Made by a program: the position numbers and the translations under genes. Below, in pieces: positions 25,525 to 34,844 of a stretch of DNA of 64,000 nt. The notes beneath the pieces were generated by a model. That model searched no databases and was not told the DNA's origin. It worked only from the letters and a program-made list of their open reading frames with translations. The first letter of the stretch is position 1. Each line of letters starts with the position of its first letter. The stretch is from Aeromicrobium massiliense JC14 (GTDB taxonomy: Bacteria; Actinomycetota; Actinomycetes; Propionibacteriales; Nocardioidaceae), in NCBI RefSeq assembly GCF_000312105.1, contig NZ_HE978636.1:335290-399289 (forward strand). Direction: 5' to 3'.

Positions 25525-25933
25525 CCGACCGTCCGTCCTGTTCGTGTGCGTCCACAACGCCGGACGCTCGCAGATGGCTGCCGCCTGGCTGACCCACCTG
25601 GCCGGCGACCGGGTGGAGGTGCGCTCGGCCGGCTCCCAGCCCGCCGACGCCGTCAACCCGGTCGCCGTCGAGGCGATGGCCGAGCTCGGCATCGACATCG
25701 CCGCCGCGACACCGCGCGTGCTCACCGACGACGCGGTGCAGACGTCCGACGTCGTGATCACGATGGGGTGCGGCGACGCCTGCCCCTTCTTCCCCGGCAC
25801 CCGCTACGAGGACTGGGTGCTCACCGACCCGGCCGGGCAGGGCCTGGACGTCGTGCGCGAGGTGCGCGACGAGATCCGCCGCCGGGTCGAGGACCTGGTC
25901 GTCTCCCTGGACCTGGAGGTCCGCCATGACTGA
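25517..25933 (+). CDS. arsC: Arsenate reductase ArsC (low-molecular-weight phosphatase fold)
   Basis: Reduces arsenate to arsenite for export by Acr3. The 138-residue protein carries the phosphatase-type loop VLFVCVHNAGRSQMAAAWL near residue 8, and TMGCGDACPFFPGTRYEDW holds further cysteines. The electron donor could be thioredoxin or mycothiol/mycoredoxin; the sequence does not decide. Its GTG overlaps the last 8 nt of acr3 and its end overlaps the flavoprotein gene by 8 nt. Confidence 0.92.
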   Translation: MADRPSVLFVCVHNAGRSQMAAAWLTHLAGDRVEVRSAGSQPADAVNPVAVEAMAELGIDIAAATPRVLTDDAVQTSDVVITMGCGDACPFFPGTRYEDWVLTDPAGQGLDVVREVRDEIRRRVEDLVVSLDLEVRHD

Positions 25934-27233
25934 GCTTCCCGTCGTCGTCGTCGGAGCCGGACCGATCGGCCTGGCCACCGCCGCCCACCTGCGCGAGCGC
26001 GCGCTGGACGTCGTCGTCCTCGAGCGCGGCGACCGGGCCGGGGCCGCCGTGCGCGAGTGGTCGCACGTGCGTCTGTTCTCGCCGTGGTCCGAGCTCGTCG
26101 ACCCGGCCGCGGCCCGGCTCCTCGACGCCGTGGGGTGGGACTCCCCCGACGCGGCCCGCTTCCCGACCGGCGGCGACTGGGCCGACCGCTACCTGGACCC
26201 GCTGGCCGAGGCGTTGGGCGACGTCGTCCGCCTGCGTCACGAGGTCACCGGCGTGACGCGGCTCGACCGCGACGTCATGGTCGACTCCGGTCGCGACGAG
26301 GCGCCGTTCGTCGTCCACGTCCGGACGCCGCAGGGCGACCTCCGGCTGCGGGCCCGGGCCGTCGTCGACGCGTCCGGCACCTGGTCGGGCACCGGCCCGC
26401 TGGGCGGCGACGGGCGGCCCGCCGTCGGCGAGCGCGAGGCGTCCGACCGGGTCTCGTACCGGGTGCCCGACCTGGCCGACCCGGTGACGCGCGAGCGGTA
26501 CGCCGGCCGCCACGTGGTCGTCGCCGGCACCGGCGCCTCGGCCAAGACGGCGCTCATCGGGCTCGCGCGCCTGCCCGGCGCTCGCGTCACCTGGCTGGTC
26601 CGCCGCGCGGCCGTGGGCGACGCGTTCGGCGGTGGCGAGCAGGACCAGCTCAGCCAGCGTGGCGCGCTCGGCGAGCAGGCGCGGGCCGTGGTCTCCGGAG
26701 ACGGGGTGACCACCGTGACCGGCTTCCGCACCGAGCGGGTGGAGCGGACCGGTGAGCGGCTCGCGGTCGTGGCCAGCGACGGCCGCCGGGTCGAGGACGT
26801 CGACGAGGTCGTCGCGCTGACCGGCTTCCGCCCCGACCTGTCGTTCCTCGGCGAGGTGCGGCTCGACCTCGACCCCCGGCTCCAGGCACCCCGTGCGCTG
26901 GCCCCGCTCATCGACCCGAACGTGCACTCCTGCGGCACCGTCTACCCGCACGGCGTCCGCGAGCTGGAGCAGCCCGAGCGCGGCTTCTACCCCGTGGGCA
27001 TGAAGTCGTACGGGCGCGCGCCGTCGTTCCTGGCGCTCACCGGGTTCGAGCAGGCCCGGTCGGTGGCGGCGGCCCTGGCCGGCGACCGCGAGGCCGCCGA
27101 GCGGGTCGAGCTCGTGCTGCCCGAGACCGGCGTCTGCGGCGGCGCCGGCACGTTCGACGACGCGCCCACCACCGGGGGGTGTTGCTCGGTGCCGGCCGGA
27201 CCGGCGCTCGTCCAGCTCGGCCGGGCCGACTAG
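25926..27233 (+). CDS. FAD-dependent oxidoreductase of the arsenic operon
   Basis: A 435-residue flavoprotein monooxygenase-like enzyme. The FAD motif is VVVVGAGPIGLATAAHLRER at residue 6, and a second Rossmann motif HVVVAGTGASAKTALIGLAR near residue 198 fits NAD(P)H. The conserved ALTGFRPD motif follows near residue 298. The C-terminal 40 residues contain four cysteines, ETGVCGGAG and then GGCCSVPAG, which could bind As(III) or act as a redox tail (inference). Genes of this kind recur in ars operons and include ArsO-like proteins. The stop codon overlaps the convergent qsuB-like stop in CTAG. Confidence 0.82.
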   Translation: MTELPVVVVGAGPIGLATAAHLRERALDVVVLERGDRAGAAVREWSHVRLFSPWSELVDPAAARLLDAVGWDSPDAARFPTGGDWADRYLDPLAEALGDVVRLRHEVTGVTRLDRDVMVDSGRDEAPFVVHVRTPQGDLRLRARAVVDASGTWSGTGPLGGDGRPAVGEREASDRVSYRVPDLADPVTRERYAGRHVVVAGTGASAKTALIGLARLPGARVTWLVRRAAVGDAFGGGEQDQLSQRGALGEQARAVVSGDGVTTVTGFRTERVERTGERLAVVASDGRRVEDVDEVVALTGFRPDLSFLGEVRLDLDPRLQAPRALAPLIDPNVHSCGTVYPHGVRELEQPERGFYPVGMKSYGRAPSFLALTGFEQARSVAAALAGDREAAERVELVLPETGVCGGAGTFDDAPTTGGCCSVPAGPALVQLGRAD

Positions 27234-29017
27234 GCCCGCTGCTGGGCGGCGAGCCGGATCGGCGCGTTCGTGGCGCCGTAGCCGTCGTAGCCGTCGCGTC
27301 GCTCGACGACCTCGAGGAACACCTGCCCGGCGGTGCGCGTGTAGAAGTGCACGAACGCGCCGTGCTCGTCGCGCTCGTAGAGCAGGTCGAGCTCGCGCAG
27401 CTCGGCCACGTCGCGGTCCGGCAGGTCGTACCGCGCGGCCAGGTCGTCGTAGTAGTTGCGCGGCACCGGCAGGAACGCCATGCCGGCCTCGCGCGCCCGG
27501 CGGGCCACGGCCACGACGTCGTCGCAGGCGAACGCCACGTGCTGGGCGTAGTCGGACGTCCCGGACGGAGCCACGTTCAGCGGGATGCGCACCGACCCGT
27601 CGGGCGTCCGCATGACCTGGCTACGGACGAGACCGCGTGGCCCGGCCACCTCGGTGCCGGAGCCCGCGTCGAGGCCGAGCACGGACGTGTAGAACAGCAC
27701 CGCTTCGTCGAAGTCGGCCCACGGCTGGGCCAGGTTGACGTGGTCGACGCGCGAGACCGGGCTCGTCCCCACCTCGTCACCGCCCTCGAACTCGTCCACC
27801 CAGACGGGCTCGCCGCCGGTGGCCTCGCCGAGGAAGACCTCGGTGCCGTCCGGCGCGGTGAACGCCTCCAGCGGAACCTCCGAGGCGTACGTGCGGCGGT
27901 GGACGGGCGGAGCCATGAGCACGCGCGCCCGGGCCGCCGTGGTCGCCGGGTCGTCGACCGCGAGCCCGACCGCGGCCAGGTGCGGACGCTGGTCGCGGGC
28001 CTGCTGCTCGTTGAGCACGACGCGTGCGTCGCCGGCCGACCACAGCCGCACCGGCTTCGTGCGGTGGCGCCCACGGAAGGTGAAGCCGAGCTGGCCGAGC
28101 ATGACCTCCACGTCCGCGGTGTCCTCGGCCTTGACCTCGACGAAGTCGTAGCCCTGCGGCGCGGACGCGAGCGGCAGCCGGTCCAGGTCGGCCCGGCCCT
28201 CGACCAGGCGGCCGGCGGCGTCCTCCAGCCACACGAGCGAGCGCAGCGCGTGCCGGGCCGTCCGGGTGACGTCGGTCTGGCGGAACGTGTCGTTGAAGAC
28301 CTCGAGCGACAGCGGTCCGGTGTAGCCGGCGCGCAGGACGTGGGCCAGGAACCCGGCCAGGTCGAACGAGCCCTCGCCCGGGAACAGCCGGTGGTGACGC
28401 GACCACGACAGCACGTCCATCGACAGCGCCGGGGCGTCGGCCAGCTGGAGGAAGAAGATCTTGTCGCCCGGGATCTTCTCGATCTCGGCGGGGTCGTGGC
28501 CGCGCGACAGGATGTGGAAGGAATCCAGGCACACCCCGACGCGCGGGTGGTCGGCGAGCTCGACGATGCGCCAGGCGCGCCGGTAGTCGTCCACGAAGCG
28601 CCCCCAGGCCAGGGCCTCGAACGCGATGCGGACGTCGTACTGGTCGGCCAGGTCGCCGAGCCGGCGCAGCTGCGCGGCACTCACCTCGTCGGAGTCGATG
28701 GTCGCGGTCGCCACGTTCGAGCAGACGAGCACGGTGTCGACGCCGAGCCGGTTCATGAGCGCGAACTTGGCCTCGGCCCGGCGCAGGTTGGCCTCGAGCA
28801 GGTCGTCGGTGACGCCCTCGAAGTCGCGGAAGGGCTGGAACAGGTCCAGCGTCAGCCCGAGCCGGTCGGCCAGGGCGCGGACCTCCTCGGGCGAGTGGTC
28901 GCTGGCGACCAGGTCGGGCTCGAAGACCTCGATGCCGTCGAACCCGGCGTCCGCGCAGGCGTGCATCTTGTCGACGAGGCTTCCGCTGAGGCAGACCGTG
29001 GCCACCGAGGTGCGCAT
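27230..29017 (-). CDS. qsuB: Two-domain 3-dehydroshikimate dehydratase (QsuB type)
   Basis: Converts 3-dehydroshikimate to protocatechuate, linking quinate/shikimate catabolism to the pca genes. The 595-residue protein has an N-terminal TIM barrel (about 1-270) of the sugar-phosphate-isomerase type; likely metal ligands are in IAFEALAWG, GVCLDSFHIL, FFLQLADAP and SLEVFND. The C-terminal half (about 285-580) resembles 4-hydroxyphenylpyruvate dioxygenase. The last VOC domain keeps the His/His/Glu positions (DHVNLAQPW, YAQHVAFACDD, GQVFLEVVERR). This layout matches Corynebacterium QsuB. The ATG at 29017 follows GGAAGGAG. A TetR operator lies 25 nt upstream. Confidence 0.88.
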   Translation of the reverse strand: MRTSVATVCLSGSLVDKMHACADAGFDGIEVFEPDLVASDHSPEEVRALADRLGLTLDLFQPFRDFEGVTDDLLEANLRRAEAKFALMNRLGVDTVLVCSNVATATIDSDEVSAAQLRRLGDLADQYDVRIAFEALAWGRFVDDYRRAWRIVELADHPRVGVCLDSFHILSRGHDPAEIEKIPGDKIFFLQLADAPALSMDVLSWSRHHRLFPGEGSFDLAGFLAHVLRAGYTGPLSLEVFNDTFRQTDVTRTARHALRSLVWLEDAAGRLVEGRADLDRLPLASAPQGYDFVEVKAEDTADVEVMLGQLGFTFRGRHRTKPVRLWSAGDARVVLNEQQARDQRPHLAAVGLAVDDPATTAARARVLMAPPVHRRTYASEVPLEAFTAPDGTEVFLGEATGGEPVWVDEFEGGDEVGTSPVSRVDHVNLAQPWADFDEAVLFYTSVLGLDAGSGTEVAGPRGLVRSQVMRTPDGSVRIPLNVAPSGTSDYAQHVAFACDDVVAVARRAREAGMAFLPVPRNYYDDLAARYDLPDRDVAELRELDLLYERDEHGAFVHFYTRTAGQVFLEVVERRDGYDGYGATNAPIRLAAQQRA

Positions 29018-29041
29018 GAGGACTCCTTCCGTCCGGGCCTC

Positions 29042-29064
29042 AATGTACGACCTGGTACGTCCGT
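29042..29064. promoter_or_regulatory. TetR-type operator upstream of qsuB
   Basis: A 23-bp sequence with core GTACGACCTGGTAC. The reverse complement of 29819-29841 matches it at 22 of 23 positions. It lies between qsuB (minus) and the divergent TetR gene. Confidence 0.7.
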
Positions 29065-29104
29065 TGTCAGCCCCGTCACGCCCCCGGAACCGGCTCGCGA
29101 CCAC

Positions 29105-29110
29105 TAGGCT
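29105..29110 (+). promoter_or_regulatory. Leaderless -10 element of the TetR gene
   Basis: TAGGCT lies 7 nt before the GTG at 29118. Confidence 0.5.
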
Positions 29111-29117
29111 CGGCGGC

Positions 29118-29765
29118 GTGACCGAGACCAGGCCCGAGCGGCAGCGCGACGCCGAGCGCACCCGCGCCGAGCTGCTGCGCGTGGCGACCGAGGTGTTCGC
29201 CGAGGCGGGCTACTCCGGCGCGCGGGTCGACGAGATCGCCGAGCGCACCAGCACCACGAAGCGGATGATCTACTACTACTTCGGCGGCAAGGAGGGCCTG
29301 TACCGGGCCGTCCTGGAGGACGCCTACCTGGGCATCCGCCGGGCCGAGCAGGAGCTCCACGTGGGCGACCTCGAGCCCGTGGACGCCGTCCGCCGGCTGG
29401 CCGAGCTCACCTACGACCACCACAACGCGAACCCTGCGTTCATCCGCCTGGTGTCGATCGAGAACATCCACCACGGCTCGTTCATGCAGCAGATCGACTC
29501 GCTGCGCGAGCTGGGCAACCCGGCCGTCGCGCTGCTCGAGGACCTGCTCGAGCGCGGGCGCGAGGCGGGCGTGTTCCGCGACGGCGTCGACGCGGTCGAC
29601 GTGCACCTGGTCATCAGCGCGTACTGCGTCTTCCAGGTGGCCAACCAGCACACGTTCGGCCACCTGTTCGGCCGCGACCTGCAGGCTCCGCACGAGCAGG
29701 AGCACCTGCGCTCGATGATCGGCGAGGTCGTCGTCTCCTGGCTCACGGCCGGCACCCGCGGCTGA
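29118..29765 (+). CDS. TetR-family regulator of the quinate/shikimate genes
   Basis: A 215-residue repressor. The DNA-binding domain is near residues 12-58: ELLRVATEVFAEAGYSGARVDEIAERTSTTKRMIYYYFGGKEGLYRAVL, in outline. The C-terminal ligand domain contains NANPAFIRLVSIENIHHG, seen in TetR proteins of aromatic-acid pathways. Matching operators on either side (29042-29064 before qsuB, 29819-29841 before the shikimate dehydrogenase gene) indicate that it controls both transcripts. The inducer is probably a pathway intermediate (inference). The GTG is used because a leaderless -10 precedes it. Confidence 0.85.
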   Translation: MTETRPERQRDAERTRAELLRVATEVFAEAGYSGARVDEIAERTSTTKRMIYYYFGGKEGLYRAVLEDAYLGIRRAEQELHVGDLEPVDAVRRLAELTYDHHNANPAFIRLVSIENIHHGSFMQQIDSLRELGNPAVALLEDLLERGREAGVFRDGVDAVDVHLVISAYCVFQVANQHTFGHLFGRDLQAPHEQEHLRSMIGEVVVSWLTAGTRG

Positions 29766-29785
29766 CCTCCGCTGCACCTCCCGGC

Positions 29786-29841
29786 TTGACACGTCCTCCG
29801 ACGGGCGTGATCTACTTCACGGACGTACCAGTTCGTACATT
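29786..29841 (+). promoter_or_regulatory. Promoter and TetR operator of the shikimate dehydrogenase-MHS operon
   Basis: TTGACA at 29786-29791 is a perfect -35; TCTACT at 29811-29816 is a possible -10 with a long 19-nt spacer. The second copy of the 23-bp TetR site, in inverted orientation, occupies 29819-29841 at the expected transcription start, fitting repression. Confidence 0.6.
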
Positions 29842-29856
29842 AGATCCGGAGCGTCC

Positions 29857-30726
29857 ATGTCCCACCCGTTCCTCGTCGGCCTCATCGGCGCCGGCGTCGG
29901 ACCGTCCCTCACCCCTCCGCTGCACATGGGGGAGGCCCGGGCCCTCGGCCTGACCTACGTGTACCGGACGATCGACCTCCCCACCCTCGGCCTGCCCGCC
30001 GAGGCGGTGGGCGACCTGCTCGAGCAGGGCCGCCGGCTCGGCTACGACGCGTTCAACGTCACCCACCCGTGCAAGCAGCTCGTGCTGCAGCACCTCGACG
30101 AGGTCGACCCCCGGGCCGCCGCGCTGGGCGCGGTCAACACCGTCCTGCTGCGCGACGGACGCCTCGTCGGCCACAACACCGACGTCACCGGCTTCGCCAC
30201 CGCCTTCACGACCGGCCTGCCCGACGCGTCCACCGAGGACGTCGTCCTACTCGGCGCCGGCGGGGCGGGCAGCGCCGTGGCCGACGCCCTGCTCGGGCTC
30301 GGCACCGCGCACCTGACCGTCGTGGACGTCGACGACGCCCGCGCCCAGGCGCTGGCTGGCGACCTCGCCGCCCGCTACCCCGACGCCCGCGTCTCGGCCG
30401 CCAGCGCCGCCAAGCTCCCGGCGCTGCTGCCCGACGCGTCCGGCCTCGTGCACTGCACCCCCACCGGCATGGCCGACCACCCCGGCCTCCCGCTCGACGA
30501 CCGACTCCTCCACCCCGGGCTCTGGGTCGCCGACATCGTGTACCGCCCGCTGGAGACCGAGCTGCTGACCGCGGCCCGGGCCGCGGGCTGCCGCACCCTC
30601 GACGGAGGCCACATGGCCGTCCACCAGGCCGTCGACGCCTTCCGGCTCATCACGGGCGTCGAGCCCGACCCCGACCGCATGCTCCGTCACTTCCGCGTCC
30701 TCGCGGCCGACGAGCCCCGACCCTGA
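29857..30726 (+). CDS. Shikimate/quinate dehydrogenase (catabolic, QsuD-like)
   Basis: A 289-residue NAD(P)-dependent dehydrogenase of the AroE family. The start LIGAGVGPSLTPPLHMGEARALGL shows the quinate/shikimate-binding SLTP motif. The catalytic lysine is in FNVTHPCKQLVLQHLDEVD, the aspartate in VGHNTDVTGF, and the nucleotide loop is VVLLGAGGAGSAVADALLGLG. The IGxGVGPSLTPPLH start without the biosynthetic GxPIxHSxSP pattern, the catabolic neighbours and the TetR operator suggest oxidation of quinate or shikimate. A second enzyme of the same type is encoded at 40614-41483. Confidence 0.85.
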   Translation: MSHPFLVGLIGAGVGPSLTPPLHMGEARALGLTYVYRTIDLPTLGLPAEAVGDLLEQGRRLGYDAFNVTHPCKQLVLQHLDEVDPRAAALGAVNTVLLRDGRLVGHNTDVTGFATAFTTGLPDASTEDVVLLGAGGAGSAVADALLGLGTAHLTVVDVDDARAQALAGDLAARYPDARVSAASAAKLPALLPDASGLVHCTPTGMADHPGLPLDDRLLHPGLWVADIVYRPLETELLTAARAAGCRTLDGGHMAVHQAVDAFRLITGVEPDPDRMLRHFRVLAADEPRP

Positions 30727-30739
30727 TCAAGGAGCCCCG

Positions 30740-32068
30740 ATGCAGGCCATCGATGCGTCCAAGACCCCGAAGAAGGCGGCCCTCGCCAGCTTCATGGGCA
30801 GCGCCGTGGAGTACTACGACTTCTTCGTCTTCGGCTCCGCCGCGGCGCTGATCTTTCCGCACGTGTTCTTCCCCGACGACGACGCCTCGGCGCTCGTCAT
30901 GTCGTTCGCGACGTTCGGCTTCGCCTACGTCGCCCGGCCCTTCGGCGCCGTCATCCTGGGCCACTTCGGCGACCGGGTCGGACGGCAGAAGGTGCTCATG
31001 TTCACCCTCGTGCTCATGGGTCTGTCGACCTTCCTGATCGGCTGCCTGCCCAGCTTCGACGCGATCGGCTGGGCCGCCCCGGTGCTGCTGGTGCTGTGCC
31101 GGCTCATGCAGGGCCTGTCGGCGGCGGGCGAGCAGGCCGGCGCCAGCTCGCTGACCCTCGAGCACGCACCCGACGACCGGCGCTCGTTCTTCACGTCCTG
31201 GACGCTGACCGGCACCCAGGGCGGCCAGATCCTCGCCGCGCTGGTGTTCATCCCGGTGGTCTCGCTGCCCGACGACATCAAGTACAGCTGGGGCTGGCGG
31301 ATCCCGTTCTGGTTCAGCGCGCTCGTGGTGATCGTGGCCTTCTTCATCCGCCGCAGCCTGCACGAGCCGCCGGAGTTCGCGGCCAAGAAGGCGTCCGGCG
31401 ACGTCGCGAAGATCCCTCTGGTCGACCTGCTGCGCCACCACTGGGCCGACGTGCTGCGGGTCATCTGCTGCGCGTTCATCGCCGCGATCTCGACGGTGTT
31501 CGGCAACCTGGCCATCGCCTACGGCAAGGAGGTCGGCGTCGACGAGTCGATCACGCTGTGGCTCGTCGTGGCCGCCAACGTCGTCGCGCTCGGCACCCAG
31601 CCGCTGTTCGGCATGCTCGCCGACCGCATCGGCCGCAAGCCGGTGTTCGTCTACGGCGCGCTGTCCAGCGCGGCGCTCATGCCCTTCTACCTGCTCTCGA
31701 TGAGCCAGGACAACGAGCTGCTGATCTTCGCCCTCGCGGTGCTGACGTTCTCGTGCGGCTACGCGGCGGCGAACGCCGTCTGGCCGTCGTTCTACGCCGA
31801 GATGTTCGACGCCCGCGTCCGCTTCTCCGGCCTGGCGATCGGCACCCAGCTCGGCTTCCTCATGGCCGGCTTCGCGCCGACGATCGTCACCGCCCTGGGC
31901 GGCGTCGAAGAGGGCGGCTGGACCGTGACGGCCGGCTTCACCGCGGTCATCGCGATCATCGCCTCGATCGCGGCGCTGACCGCCCGCGAGACCAAGGACG
32001 TCCCGACGTCCGAGCTGGGCGCCAAGCCGTCGCGCGACCGCGAGGACGAGGCACTCGCCCGTCGCTGA
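30740..32068 (+). CDS. MFS transporter, metabolite:H+ symporter (MHS) family, ShiA-like
   Basis: A 442-residue transporter with 12 predicted spans. MHS-family signatures are MGSAVEYYDFFVFGSAAALIFPHVFF in span 1, FGFAYVARPFGAVILGHFGDRVGRQKVL in the loop 2-3 region and LMQGLSAAGEQAGASSLTLEHAP. It is 13 nt after the shikimate dehydrogenase gene and in the same TetR-controlled operon, so the substrate is probably shikimate, quinate or protocatechuate taken up with protons (inference). Confidence 0.87.
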   Translation: MQAIDASKTPKKAALASFMGSAVEYYDFFVFGSAAALIFPHVFFPDDDASALVMSFATFGFAYVARPFGAVILGHFGDRVGRQKVLMFTLVLMGLSTFLIGCLPSFDAIGWAAPVLLVLCRLMQGLSAAGEQAGASSLTLEHAPDDRRSFFTSWTLTGTQGGQILAALVFIPVVSLPDDIKYSWGWRIPFWFSALVVIVAFFIRRSLHEPPEFAAKKASGDVAKIPLVDLLRHHWADVLRVICCAFIAAISTVFGNLAIAYGKEVGVDESITLWLVVAANVVALGTQPLFGMLADRIGRKPVFVYGALSSAALMPFYLLSMSQDNELLIFALAVLTFSCGYAAANAVWPSFYAEMFDARVRFSGLAIGTQLGFLMAGFAPTIVTALGGVEEGGWTVTAGFTAVIAIIASIAALTARETKDVPTSELGAKPSRDREDEALARR

Positions 32069-33217
<1,149 letters not shown>

Positions 33218-33240
33218 CCGGCGGGTCCTGGCGCGGCCTC

Positions 33241-33987
33241 CTACGGACGCTCGAGGGTGCGGGTGACGCCCTGGGACGCGACACGCAGCGCGGCGACCAA
33301 GCCGGCCCGGCCACGCCGGGTGTCACCGACGACCACGCCGAGCGCGGCCACGACCTCGCCGCCGCGCAGCACGGGCACCGCGATCGAGCCGGCGCCGAGC
33401 GTCATCTCCTCGGCGGTCGTGGCGTAGCCCTGACGGCGGGCCCGCTCGAGCTGGTCGGCCAGGATGCGCGGCTGGGTCACCGTGTACGGCGTCATGCGGG
33501 GCAGGTGGTCCATGACCGCCGCGCGCACGGGCTCGGGCGCGTGGGCGAGCAGCACCTTGCCGACGCCGGTGCAGTGCAGCGGCAGCCGCGAGCCGACCCG
33601 GCTGACGATGGGCAGCGACGCCGTGCCCATGAGCCGGTCGACGTAGAGCACCTCGGTCCCCTCGCGCACCGCCAGGTGGACGGTCGCGCGGGTCGCGGCG
33701 TGGACGTCCGACAGGAACGGGGACGCCGCCTCGCGCAGGCCGCTCTGCAGCGGAGCGAGCAGGCCGACGTCCCACAGCCGGCGGCCGACGACGTACGCAC
33801 CGTCCGGCCGTCGCTCGACCGCGCCCCACTCCTGCAGCTCGCCGACGAGCCGGTGCGCGGTCGACAGCGGGACGTCCGCCCGCGCCGCCATCTCAGTGAG
33901 CGTGAGCCGCCGGTGCTCGGCGTCGAACGCGCCCAGCAGCGCCAGCGCCCGCGAGGTGACGCTGGGTCCTGCCGCTCGCTCGCTCAT
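33241..33987 (-). CDS. IclR-family regulator, probable PcaR
   Basis: A 248-residue regulator with an N-terminal winged helix (SRALALLGAFDAEHRRLTLTEMAARADVPLSTAHRLVGELQEW, in outline). The IclR effector domain includes LPLHCTGVGKVLLAHAP and GSIAVPVLRGGEVVAALGVV. It is divergent from pcaH, with only 71 bp between the genes and a palindrome in the middle, so it most likely controls the pca operon and itself. The ATG at 33987 follows GGAAGGAA. The upstream ATG at 34041 would place 18 residues over the operator. Confidence 0.85.
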   Translation of the reverse strand: MSERAAGPSVTSRALALLGAFDAEHRRLTLTEMAARADVPLSTAHRLVGELQEWGAVERRPDGAYVVGRRLWDVGLLAPLQSGLREAASPFLSDVHAATRATVHLAVREGTEVLYVDRLMGTASLPIVSRVGSRLPLHCTGVGKVLLAHAPEPVRAAVMDHLPRMTPYTVTQPRILADQLERARRQGYATTAEEMTLGAGSIAVPVLRGGEVVAALGVVVGDTRRGRAGLVAALRVASQGVTRTLERP

Positions 33988-34029
33988 CGCGTCCGTTCCT
34001 TCCGTCCACCGGAAGCCTACCCTGGCCGT

Positions 34030-34044
34030 GACGTGGGCCACGTC
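34030..34044. promoter_or_regulatory. Palindromic operator candidate between the IclR gene and pcaH
   Basis: GACGTGGGCCACGTC, two 7-bp arms around a G, in the middle of the 71-bp divergent intergenic region. The same 15-mer occurs reversed at 5641-5655. The position suits an IclR-family operator. Confidence 0.5.
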
Positions 34045-34058
34045 CGTACCGTCGGCGC

Positions 34059-34844
34059 ATGAGCACCGTCCCCACCGATCCCGACGCGGCCGCCGCCTCG
34101 CAGGCCGAGATCGACGCGGAGATCGCCGCCGGCTCGAAGGAGTACGAGGCCTCCGGCGTCGAGGAGACCCAGCCCCGGCTGGACTTCCCGCCGTACCGCA
34201 GCAGCCTGCTGCGCCACCCGACGAAGAGCCTGCACCACACCGATCCCGAGGAGATCGAGCTGTGGTCGCCGGCGTTCGGGCACCGCGACGTGAGCCCGCT
34301 GGAGTCGGACCTGACGATGCAGCCGAACGGGGAGCCGATCGGTGAGCGCATCACCGTGACCGGCCGCGTCGTCGACGGCGACGGACGTCCGGTGGCCGGC
34401 CAGCTGGTCGAGATCTGGCAGGCCAACGCGGCCGGCCGCTACATCCACAAGCGCGACCAGCACCCCGCGCCGATCGACCCGAACTTCACCGGCGTCGGCC
34501 GCTGCCTGACTGGTCCGGACGGCTCGTACCGGTTCCAGACGATCAAGCCCGGCCCGTACCCGTGGAAGAACCACCACAACGCGTGGCGGCCGGCGCACAT
34601 CCACTTCTCGCTGTTCGGCACCGACTTCACCCAGCGGATGGTCACCCAGATGTACTTCCCGGGCGACCCGCTGTTCTCGCTCGACCCGATCTACCAGTCG
34701 ATCACCGACCAGAAGGCGCGCGACCGGCTCGTCGCGACCTACGACCACGACGTCACCTCGCACGAGTGGTCGACCGGCTACCGCTGGGACATCGTGCTGA
34801 CCGGCAGCCACCGCACGTGGATGGAAGAGGAGGAGCAGGCATGA
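34059..34844 (+). CDS. pcaH: Protocatechuate 3,4-dioxygenase beta subunit
   Basis: With PcaG it cleaves protocatechuate between the hydroxyls to 3-carboxy-cis,cis-muconate. The 261-residue beta chain carries the non-heme Fe(III) ligands: tyrosine in NAAGRYIHKRDQHPAPI, tyrosine in KPGPYPWKNHH and the two histidines in WRPAHIHFSLFG. ITVTGRVVDGDGRPVAGQLVEIWQAN is the conserved dioxygenase core. It is the first gene of pcaHGBL; the ATG is 14 nt after the IclR palindrome. Confidence 0.96.
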   Translation: MSTVPTDPDAAAASQAEIDAEIAAGSKEYEASGVEETQPRLDFPPYRSSLLRHPTKSLHHTDPEEIELWSPAFGHRDVSPLESDLTMQPNGEPIGERITVTGRVVDGDGRPVAGQLVEIWQANAAGRYIHKRDQHPAPIDPNFTGVGRCLTGPDGSYRFQTIKPGPYPWKNHHNAWRPAHIHFSLFGTDFTQRMVTQMYFPGDPLFSLDPIYQSITDQKARDRLVATYDHDVTSHEWSTGYRWDIVLTGSHRTWMEEEEQA

